Assembly (NCBI GenBank): GCA_959604355.1
Contig: CAUHAO010000025.1
Span: 1 to 26,847 of the forward strand
Direction: 5' to 3'
Length of the DNA: 26,847 nucleotides
From: an uncultured Eubacteriales bacterium
Lineage (GTDB): Bacteria; Bacillota; Clostridia; Oscillospirales; UBA644
The notes beneath the pieces were generated by a model. That model had not been told where the DNA came from, made no database searches, and saw only the letters and a program-made list of their open reading frames with translations. A program made the translations under genes and the position numbers. Each line of letters starts with the position of its first letter. Position 1 is the stretch's first letter. Positions 13,311-20,828 of this stretch are shown one piece after another.

Positions 13311-15805
13311 ATGCACCTCACAAGAACTTTCACTATCTGCTTGACGCTGTGCTGAAGCGCGGCTTTTGATATCTCGTTGCGTTTGACAGCTTTTAATATC
13401 ATACGGAAGTGTTTTTGGCTGCCGGGGGTGAGCAGATTCGTGCCGGCACAGACGCTTCTTATGCTGTCAGAGGTGTCATAGGATCCCCAGTCTGTCATAA
13501 CAAAGCCGTCAAAGCCCCACTCGCCGCGCAGAAGGTCGTTTAGCAGTGTGGCGTTTTCGCATGGATAGATGCCGTTTACAGGGTTGTATGATGTCATGAC
13601 ACAGCCGGGCTTATACAGCGAGAAAGCTTTGTCAAATACTCGCAGATAAAGGTCGCGCAGGGTGTTCTCGTCAATTATCCCGTGCGCCGATTTGCGCTCG
13701 AACTCCATGTTGTTGGCGATAAGATGTTTGTATGTCGCTATAACTCCGTTTTCCTCTAGCCCTCTCGCCTGATATGCCATTAAAGTTCCCGTCAGTATCG
13801 GATCCTCCGAGTAATATTCCGGATGGCGTCCGCAGAGAATGTTACGGTGAAGGTTTCCGCCGGGACCGAGATTTATTGAAATGCCGTTTTCTTTTGACTC
13901 GTCCGCAAGCACTTTGCCTACCTTATATGCAAGGCTTTTGTTGAATGTTCCGGCGAGCAGGTTGCTTGACGGAAATCCGGTCGTAGGACGGTTGAGGTTG
14001 ATGCAGCAGTTGCCGTCGCTCATGTATAGCGTCGGCACGCCCAGACGCTTGCTTGAAGCGAGCTTTCCGGCGGCTCCGCTTTTGCCGGGACCCCAACAGG
14101 AGCCGTTGCAGACGGTAAAATCCGCCAGCTCTCTGAGCGAAAACTGTGAGACGAAGTCATCAAGTTTAGTCAAATCATTCTTGACATCGGAAAGTGTTAT
14201 GGTACAGCCTCTGTATCGGGGCAGCGCATTATAAGAGGGCCTTGTATATTCGGCGTGAACTGCTATGGCTTTTTTAGCCTCAGTGATTTTTGTTTTGTCC
14301 GTGCGGACATTGCCGTTTTCGTCAACACCCGTTATTTTCTCTGCCTCACGGCAGACGGATACGGTTTTTTCACAGACTACATCGTCTTCAAGGACGAAAG
14401 AACAAACTGTTCTGACATTGTCCGCTTCGCTGCCGACCATAACATCGTACTGTCCTTTGGAGAGAATGAACGCGTGAAGGTTTTTGTCATAGTGCGAAAA
14501 ATCCTTTTGCGGTATGTCGATCGTCAGCGTTTGGCATTCGCCTTTTTTCAAAAGCACCGTCTTTTCAAAGCCGCAGAACAGCTTTTCGGGTCTCGACTCA
14601 TTCCCGCGCGGTGCTTTGACATAGACGAGAACAGAGTCCTTTCCGGGAACATCGGAGTCGTTCGTGACTTCTGCGCTGACGCGGAGTATGCCGCCTTCAA
14701 ATGATGCGGAGGAGCGGACGGAAAAGTCGGAATAAGACAGTCCGCGACCGAAGTAATAAGCGGCGTCTTTTTTGAACGAGTCAAAGTAGCGGTAGCCGAC
14801 AAATTCCTGTTCCTCGTAATATACGCTTGCGCCGAAGCGCTTTCCGTCATCGGAGTAGATAGGAGAGTTTTCATCGAGATTGATGAAGTTTTTTGCGGAC
14901 GGTGAGTCGTAATAGTCTATCGGCCATGTGTCGGCAAGTCTGCCGGAGGGATTGACTTTTCCGCAGAGAATATCAATAAGGCTTTCGCTGCCGCGCTGAC
15001 CGCTGAAGCCTGTCCATATAACAGCAGACGCACCGAGCCCGCGGATGAACCCCATCTCGATAGGATATCCGGTGTTCAGAATGATTATAAGATTTTTATA
15101 CTTTGCGGCGGCTTCGCTGAGCGCCGCTTTTTCTTCGTCTGTCAGATAATATTCGCCCTTTATCGGTCGGTTGTCTTTGTTTTCGCCCGAGCCGCGGGAA
15201 ATAAAGAACAGAGCCGTCTCAGCATTATCGCATATGCTGAGTGCCCCTGAACGTTCGATAGCCTCGGAAACGGTCAGCGTCCAGCGCGGCTTTATGAGGC
15301 TTGCACCGATTGCCGTTATACGAAAATCATTGTAAGCCCCCAGCAGTTTTATTGAGCTGCCGCTGCCAAGCGGGAGAATGCCGTTGTTTTCGAGCAGGAC
15401 GATGCCCTCATCGGAAACCTCTTTTGCCGCTTGCTCATTTTCTTTGTGCAGACCGTCATCAATCGGCTTGGGCGGGGTTTTGAATCTGAAGGTGCAGTCG
15501 GGAAAACGTCTGCCGTCAATATCTCTATAGCCGCTGAGTTTTACGGTGTAGGTCTTGTCAAAGTCCTGAGCCGCTTCGCCGACGGGCAGGAGATATATGG
15601 GCAGGGGTGAGAAATCAAATTTGACGCATTTGCCCTTTGAAACGGGCTTGCCGTTTACCGTGGCTGTTCCGTAGCCGTCGTCGGCTATCATTTTTGTGCA
15701 GACTATGGGCAGGCTGCGGGGCGCTGCACAGTTCATTGCAAACATCCCGTTGTCAATGTCATAAGGATTATATTTTTTTGCCAGTACAGTGAAGAACAGT
15801 GGCAT
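13307..15805 (-). CDS. GH3 glycosidase with reversed (C-terminal catalytic barrel) domain order
   Basis: An 832-aa protein whose GH3 domains come in the order sandwich, Fn3-like, barrel. A beta-rich segment occupies about 1-112. The sandwich domain starts near 115 (EVSDEGIVLLENNGILPLG). The Fn3-like domain follows YYFGRGLSYSDFSV (about 345-430). The TIM barrel fills about 560-832, with GRHPEYYSEDPILTG, TYKHLIANNMEFER and the nucleophile motif GFDGFVMTDWGS (Asp772). Such inverted GH3 enzymes are known from ruminal Ruminococcus and Butyrivibrio. No signal peptide is present. The gene is 1 base from the upstream GH43 stop (TAAAATG), so it is translationally coupled. Substrate is probably a beta-glucoside or beta-xyloside from plant cell wall. 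Confidence 0.9.
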   Translation of the reverse strand: MPLFFTVLAKKYNPYDIDNGMFAMNCAAPRSLPIVCTKMIADDGYGTATVNGKPVSKGKCVKFDFSPLPIYLLPVGEAAQDFDKTYTVKLSGYRDIDGRRFPDCTFRFKTPPKPIDDGLHKENEQAAKEVSDEGIVLLENNGILPLGSGSSIKLLGAYNDFRITAIGASLIKPRWTLTVSEAIERSGALSICDNAETALFFISRGSGENKDNRPIKGEYYLTDEEKAALSEAAAKYKNLIIILNTGYPIEMGFIRGLGASAVIWTGFSGQRGSESLIDILCGKVNPSGRLADTWPIDYYDSPSAKNFINLDENSPIYSDDGKRFGASVYYEEQEFVGYRYFDSFKKDAAYYFGRGLSYSDFSVRSSASFEGGILRVSAEVTNDSDVPGKDSVLVYVKAPRGNESRPEKLFCGFEKTVLLKKGECQTLTIDIPQKDFSHYDKNLHAFILSKGQYDVMVGSEADNVRTVCSFVLEDDVVCEKTVSVCREAEKITGVDENGNVRTDKTKITEAKKAIAVHAEYTRPSYNALPRYRGCTITLSDVKNDLTKLDDFVSQFSLRELADFTVCNGSCWGPGKSGAAGKLASSKRLGVPTLYMSDGNCCINLNRPTTGFPSSNLLAGTFNKSLAYKVGKVLADESKENGISINLGPGGNLHRNILCGRHPEYYSEDPILTGTLMAYQARGLEENGVIATYKHLIANNMEFERKSAHGIIDENTLRDLYLRVFDKAFSLYKPGCVMTSYNPVNGIYPCENATLLNDLLRGEWGFDGFVMTDWGSYDTSDSIRSVCAGTNLLTPGSQKHFRMILKAVKRNEISKAALQHSVKQIVKVLVRCI

Positions 15806-15806
15806 T

Positions 15807-17258
15807 TTATTTCAACTCCATTTTCAAAAAATCTGCTTTTCCTTTGCCTCGATATACTAAATACAGGGCATCAGTTTTTTCTTCGGGATCTATTTTGACG
15901 GAAAATGTTTTCCATTCCGTCGATTGAGAAAGAGAAATAATTCCAACAGTTTTGTCTCCGATTTTTATATCCATCCTGCCGTTTGCATTTCTGACAGTAA
16001 CAGAAATGCAGACGGGCTTTTTGAAATTAAAATATTTGAAACCGATGACGGTGCCATTGGTAATTGCCGTTACAAAGCTTTCGCCGTTTCGCGACGCGAT
16101 GTTGGGCTGTCTGTCTCCTTTGCCGTTTCCCTGAACATTTTTAGTGCGGCGGTTATACAGATTGCAGCACAGAGCGGCGGAATATTCGCCAGCTGCGGGC
16201 AGGGGAGCACCGACACCCTGTGTGGTTATCTCAACCTGATTTATTGTTCCGTCTGCGTTTATTGTTACGGGCTCCGCGCAGGCCTGGCGGGAGAAATCCG
16301 TATTGTTCGTGCAGCGGTGATAGAAAACATAATATTTTCCGTTTATCTGTTCTATCGAGCCGTGTATCGTCCCTGCGGGGGCTTTTCGCTGCTTGTTGCC
16401 GCGATAGCCGAGGTCGCTGTTTGAAATAATAACGCCGCGATATTGAAAACCTTTGTCTGGAAAATTGCTTGTCGCGTAGGCAAGCTCGTTGTTCTCGCCT
16501 GATGAGTATATCAGATAATACAGCCCGTTTATTTTTCGTATGCATGGAGCTTCATAAAACGGGTGGCGATAAAGCTCACTCGATTTATCCGCTGTAGTCT
16601 TGCTGTCGAGAACCGCCTTCGGTTCGCTCTTTACCATGCACATATCATTTTCAAGCTCGACAACTGCGCAGGAAAGTATGCTTGGTTTTGTTTCCGTCAC
16701 CTCGCGATACGAGCGGTTGGTCAGTTTGCTGAGCACAAAACGGTAGAGCGGAGAAAACACTTTACTTCTGAAATCTCTGCCGAGCCCCCATCCGTAATAG
16801 AGCCATATTCTGCCGTTGTCGTTTATGACTGCGGGGTCGTTTGTAAGAAACTTCAAAACCGGAGCACCGTTTTTATATTTTATATCGCTGAGATATTCAA
16901 ACGGACCGTCAGGACTTTCCGAAACGGCGACAGACATCGGGCCGAATGCAGATGTGTTCGGCCCCGCAGCGAAATAGTAGAGATAATATCTCCCGTCATT
17001 TCCCCTTACGCAATCTGGTGCATAGTAATCTACAAGGCGCCCGTCGCGGCTTCTCGGATCCTGAGATTTCAGGTAGACTTTTTCTTTGCAGCTCCAAGAC
17101 GAAAGGTCTGAGACGGGAGCCGACCAGACGGAGTAATCCTGCACACAGAATCGGTCCGAGTTTTCGGCATCGTGACTGCCGTATAGATATACCCTGTCAC
17201 CGAAAACATGAGCTTCGCCGTCGGGAATATATTCATTTAATGGAAAAAGCGGATTCAT
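15807..17258 (-). CDS. GH43 glycosidase with C-terminal CBM6-like module
   Basis: A 483-aa protein with a five-bladed GH43 propeller (about 1-340). The catalytic triad is visible: D13 (PLNEYIPDGEAHVF, base), D141 (FLTNDPAVI, pKa modulator) and E236 (FYEAPCIRK, acid). The last about 130 residues form a carbohydrate-binding-like domain with VIGFKYFNF and a closing ALYLVYRGKGKADFLKMELK. GH43 enzymes are inverting beta-xylosidases or alpha-L-arabinofuranosidases. No signal peptide is present, so it acts on imported oligosaccharides. Its start overlaps the GH1 stop in ATGA, so translation is coupled. The C-terminal module is clearly related to the broken piece at 18574-19105. Confidence 0.9.
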   Translation of the reverse strand: MNPLFPLNEYIPDGEAHVFGDRVYLYGSHDAENSDRFCVQDYSVWSAPVSDLSSWSCKEKVYLKSQDPRSRDGRLVDYYAPDCVRGNDGRYYLYYFAAGPNTSAFGPMSVAVSESPDGPFEYLSDIKYKNGAPVLKFLTNDPAVINDNGRIWLYYGWGLGRDFRSKVFSPLYRFVLSKLTNRSYREVTETKPSILSCAVVELENDMCMVKSEPKAVLDSKTTADKSSELYRHPFYEAPCIRKINGLYYLIYSSGENNELAYATSNFPDKGFQYRGVIISNSDLGYRGNKQRKAPAGTIHGSIEQINGKYYVFYHRCTNNTDFSRQACAEPVTINADGTINQVEITTQGVGAPLPAAGEYSAALCCNLYNRRTKNVQGNGKGDRQPNIASRNGESFVTAITNGTVIGFKYFNFKKPVCISVTVRNANGRMDIKIGDKTVGIISLSQSTEWKTFSVKIDPEEKTDALYLVYRGKGKADFLKMELK

Positions 17259-18577
17259 GGTATTATCTCTCCGTTTGTTTCGATAATCTTTTTATAATAG
17301 TACGCGGAATTTTTAGGTGTGCGCTTGAGCGTTTTATAATCGACATATATGAGCCCGAACCTCGGCTCATAGCCCTCTGCCCACTCGAAGTTGTCCATAA
17401 GCGACCAATGCTGATATCCGAAAACCTTGACTCCGTCATCAATGGCTCTTCTGACATTTGAAAGGTAGTCATTCATAAAGCCGATGCGCACATCGTCCCT
17501 GACTTCTCCGTCCGTTATGCTGTCGTTGTTTGCCATGCCGTTTTCGGTTATGATTATCGGCAGGCGGTATCTGCGATAAAGGAACTTCAAGGTCCAGTAA
17601 ATCGAGCGTCCGTCTATTACCCAACCGAGCGAGGTGGTGTTGAGCTTTGATTTGTCAATGCTTTTGTCGCCGCCCCAGGCGGAATAATTGAATGCCTCAT
17701 AGTGGTTGACGGCAAGAAAATCAAAATCTGTTTTAAAGCGGGGCATATCCTTTTTATGCGTCGCGTAAACACAGTAGGCGGTGACGGGCTTTCCCAGGAG
17801 AATGGGATCCATCCACCAGCGGTTGTTCATCGTGCCCATAGTCACATTGAACGATTTGTTGTACGCTTCCTCTACGCTCTTCGGGTCTGATTCATCATTG
17901 GGTATAAACGCGCCCGACGCGAAAGAGAGACCTATAAGCGGCTTCTTTTTTGCGTATTTTCTGATGGTTTCGACCGCCCGACGATTTGTGAGCATAAATA
18001 TCTTCGTGAACTTCGGCAGGGTAAGATAGCGGTGCTTGAACGGCGCATGAACTCCCTGCATATAGCCGTTCATGAGAAAACAGGACGGCTCGTTGAAGGT
18101 TATCCAGTATGTTACTCTGTCGGACAGAGCCTCGACGACTGCTTTTACATAGAAATCAAAGTCGTCTATAATATCTTTTTTCAGCCAGCCGCCCTTTTTA
18201 TATTGCCAGAGCGGCAGATCCCAGTGGTAGAGCGTAACGAGCGGCTCGATTCCGTTTTTAATGAGCTCATCAACGAGATTGCTGTAAAATTCAAGTCCCT
18301 TGGGGTTGACCTTGCCGTCTTGGGAGATAACTCTCGGCCAGGATACGGAGAACCTGTATGATTTCAGCCCCAGCTCCTTCATCAGAGCGATATCTTCCTT
18401 GTACCTGTGATAATGATCGCAGGCGACATGGCAGTTGTCGCCGTTTTTTATTTTTTCTTTCGGAGCTTCATCCCATATGCTGGGCGTTCGGCCGTCCGAA
18501 TCATATCCGCCCTCGATCTGCGGTGCGGCTGTCGCGGCTCCCCAGAGAAAGCCGTCGGGAAAAGCATTTTTGCTCAC
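17255..18577 (-). CDS. GH1 beta-glucosidase-type enzyme
   Basis: A 440-aa retaining glycosidase with all GH1 signatures: FLWGAATAAPQIEGG near the N-terminus, TFNEPS with acid/base E163, IIITENGMAN with nucleophile E345, and the glycone-site YQHWSLMDNFEWAEGY near the C-terminus. It starts with GTG (18577-18575) seven bases after AGGAGG; this GTG overlaps the stop of the preceding reading frame (GTGA), which supports the choice. It is cytoplasmic, as it has no signal peptide. GH1 enzymes typically remove terminal beta-glucose, galactose, fucose or xylose; here it would complement the GH3 enzymes. There is no 6-phospho-specific context and no PTS gene nearby, so unphosphorylated substrates are favoured. 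Confidence 0.93.
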   Translation of the reverse strand: MSKNAFPDGFLWGAATAAPQIEGGYDSDGRTPSIWDEAPKEKIKNGDNCHVACDHYHRYKEDIALMKELGLKSYRFSVSWPRVISQDGKVNPKGLEFYSNLVDELIKNGIEPLVTLYHWDLPLWQYKKGGWLKKDIIDDFDFYVKAVVEALSDRVTYWITFNEPSCFLMNGYMQGVHAPFKHRYLTLPKFTKIFMLTNRRAVETIRKYAKKKPLIGLSFASGAFIPNDESDPKSVEEAYNKSFNVTMGTMNNRWWMDPILLGKPVTAYCVYATHKKDMPRFKTDFDFLAVNHYEAFNYSAWGGDKSIDKSKLNTTSLGWVIDGRSIYWTLKFLYRRYRLPIIITENGMANNDSITDGEVRDDVRIGFMNDYLSNVRRAIDDGVKVFGYQHWSLMDNFEWAEGYEPRFGLIYVDYKTLKRTPKNSAYYYKKIIETNGEIIP

Positions 18578-19105
18578 GAGTTATCCTCCTTGTTTGTTGT
18601 AACGGTGAAGTTCAGCAGATTCAATTTGCCGGAGCCTTCGAAACGAAAATACAAGGCCGACTCGGCAAGAGAGAAACGAATACCTGTCTTTGCCCGCCGT
18701 GTATTTGGACGAATATCTATTTCTCCGATACAATCGCCGTCGATCTGTGTGAACAGGCGAAGTTTACCGCGTGCTCTGCCGCTGACAGAAGCAATGATGC
18801 CGGCGGCATCGGACAAATCAAGATATTTATAACCGGTAACAGTTTTTTCTTTTATATTTGTAATATATTGGCATGGATCACATTCACGGTATTCTCCTTT
18901 TTGGGTTATGTACGGATAAGAGCGCTTGTTGGTCTTTGTTGTTTTGCACGCGCCCTGTTTTCCGTACAGCACGCAGGCAATTTCCGCTTCATAATTCACA
19001 CCCGTCCTCGTCGGAGCGGAGAGAAAAAGACAGTACCGGTTGAGTGTTGTCGGTGACTACATCCTTTTTTGAGTGTTCTATTTTTATTTCATCAATTTCA
19101 AACAT
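18574..19105 (-). pseudogene. Frameshifted CBM6-like C-terminal piece of the upstream GH43 (or a broken small gene)
   Basis: Starting at ATG 19105 the frame reads FEIDEIKIEHSKKDVVTD, then PVLSFSLRSDEDG, and stops at 18989. From 18999 a shifted frame continues with VNYEAEIACVLYGKQGACK to a beta-sandwich tail (VTGYKYLDLSD...ALYFRFEGSGKLNLLNFTV) and stops at 18574. Deleting one base at 19000 joins them into 177 residues. The tail aligns by eye with the C-terminal module of the GH43 at 15807 (VIGFKYFNF, ALYLVYRGKGKADFLKMEL). The initial frame is also in phase with the GH43 at 19115, separated from it only by a TGA and three sense codons. It therefore looks like the severed carbohydrate-binding end of that enzyme. 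A separate coupled gene with one consensus error is the alternative. Confidence 0.7.
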
Positions 19106-19114
19106 AGTGTTTTC

Positions 19115-20824
19115 TCAAAACTCGTTTATCGAACCTTTGGTTATTCCGCTTTCGTTGAATGAATCAACTGCAAAATAATACTTTTCTGTTTCTTTATTTA
19201 AAAATGTTACCGTATAGTCATTTTGACCATACAAAAGAATGCTGTTATAAAGCTTATCGGGGGCGATTCCGAGACGGATGCAATATCCCATAGCATCGTT
19301 TTGACTGTTCCATGAGAGCCTTGCTTCGGTGGCGCTTGTTCTCTCGGCATTTTCGCCGGAAACCGCCGAGGGCTTTTTATTATTGTCGAGACCGAATACT
19401 CTGAGCCCGGATATCGAAAAATTCTGCCCGTATGGAGCACCTGCAAAGACTATGCGGATATAACGCGCCCTTGCGCGGCGAGGGATGAGCTTGTGCGGAA
19501 AAACCGTGTTCTGCGTTTCTTCGTAAGGAGCCCAATCGGTACCGTTTGAACTGTATTCTATTCTGTATTCATAGCGGACAAGTTCTTCTTCGATATATCT
19601 CTCCTGAGTGAATGTTCCGCCGTATTCTTTCATCGGGGCGCGCTTCTTTTTTGTGAAGCAGTCGGCAAAATTTACCTGTACCGCTTCAACATTATATTCT
19701 TTCCCGAGATCGACGCTCAGCCATTCTCCGCTGTTTCCGCTGGTTGCCGACCAAGCGCTTTTTATGCTTTCGTCAAAGGCGTTCTGCGGGTCGAATCCGC
19801 TGCGGCTTGAGGAGGCGCACGCCGTCTTGTGATAAGACAAAAGCATCCATTCCGGCTCAACGGTCAGCGGGTCAAATTTTCCGTCAGGGATGTTCTTTGG
19901 ATAGTCCGCAAAATACTGGTTGCAGAACAGTAATCCGTCTTTGTCAACTCCCGCAGGCCAAAGACCGAGACGGCGTTCAAAATTATGGTTGACACCCACG
20001 CAGACCGTGGAGGCGTGCCAAAGATTTCCGGATTTGTCGCTGAATGTGCTGCCGTGACCGGCTCCGCAGGTGAATCCGGACGGAACAATGGAATACGGAT
20101 TGTGCTTCTGCCATTCGAATTTACTGAGCGGGTTATCTGAAATCAGAACCGCATCGCCGTAGGTCGGAAACTCCGTGCCGGGAGTTGCATACTGAAAATA
20201 GTATCTGCCGTTTATTTTGTTGAGAAATGCGCCCTCGATAAACGCGCCGTCTCCGACAAACAGATTGATATATTTTTGCCACAGACTGATTTTTTTGTCG
20301 GCATAGATATCCTTGTTGTCTATGCCGTGGTTCTCTTTGTCGCCGGACACTATCGGTACCTTTTTGCCGATGGGAGTCATCGTCTTTATATCCATCTCAA
20401 TCGCGTAGATAGGCTCTTTTGAAGAACAGCCCCAATAGAGATACGCTTTGTTGTCTTCAAAATGAAGGTGCGGATCCCAGAATGCAAACGGCGCCGAGAC
20501 AAGCTCGAAGCCCTTAAAGGGGTCGCGTGTGCGCAGTATCCTGCTCTTTTTTGAATAAGAAGAGGCGCAAAAATACAGCCATCCGTCGTGCTCACTCACA
20601 TCGGGAGCATAGCCGTGTATTTCAAGCTTTCTGTCCTCGTGAAAATCCCAGTGGAACAGGTCGTCCGAATAATAGAAGCCTCCGCACTTTGAGGTAAAAA
20701 GAAAATATTTGTTATTGAAGAGAATTACAGTCGGATCGGCCGCTTCCTTGTAGGCATATTTCCCGAACAGCGGATGCTGATATTTATATGCTATTTCGAG
20801 CGGATTGCAGTATAATTGCGCCAT
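19115..20824 (-). CDS. GH43 glycosidase with discoidin (F5/8 C) and Fn3 domains
   Basis: A 569-aa protein. The GH43 propeller (about 20-320) shows EAADPTVILF (D30), FWDPHLHFED (D117) and FIEGAFLNK (E197) as base, modulator and acid. A discoidin/CBM32-type domain follows at about 335-475, with SAWSATSGNSGEWLSVDLGK and YIRIVFAGAPYGQNFSISGL. An Fn3 domain lies at about 485-565. It ends at TGA 19117-19115 just after the Fn3 domain. The same frame remains open beyond the stop into a CBM6-like piece, so the protein may be shortened compared with its ancestor. The site GAGGAA lies in the end of the GH2 gene, four bases apart. Likely a beta-xylosidase or arabinofuranosidase on branched xylo-oligosaccharides; specificity cannot be read from sequence. 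Confidence 0.88.
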   Translation of the reverse strand: MAQLYCNPLEIAYKYQHPLFGKYAYKEAADPTVILFNNKYFLFTSKCGGFYYSDDLFHWDFHEDRKLEIHGYAPDVSEHDGWLYFCASSYSKKSRILRTRDPFKGFELVSAPFAFWDPHLHFEDNKAYLYWGCSSKEPIYAIEMDIKTMTPIGKKVPIVSGDKENHGIDNKDIYADKKISLWQKYINLFVGDGAFIEGAFLNKINGRYYFQYATPGTEFPTYGDAVLISDNPLSKFEWQKHNPYSIVPSGFTCGAGHGSTFSDKSGNLWHASTVCVGVNHNFERRLGLWPAGVDKDGLLFCNQYFADYPKNIPDGKFDPLTVEPEWMLLSYHKTACASSSRSGFDPQNAFDESIKSAWSATSGNSGEWLSVDLGKEYNVEAVQVNFADCFTKKKRAPMKEYGGTFTQERYIEEELVRYEYRIEYSSNGTDWAPYEETQNTVFPHKLIPRRARARYIRIVFAGAPYGQNFSISGLRVFGLDNNKKPSAVSGENAERTSATEARLSWNSQNDAMGYCIRLGIAPDKLYNSILLYGQNDYTVTFLNKETEKYYFAVDSFNESGITKGSINEF

Positions 20825-20828
20825 GTTG

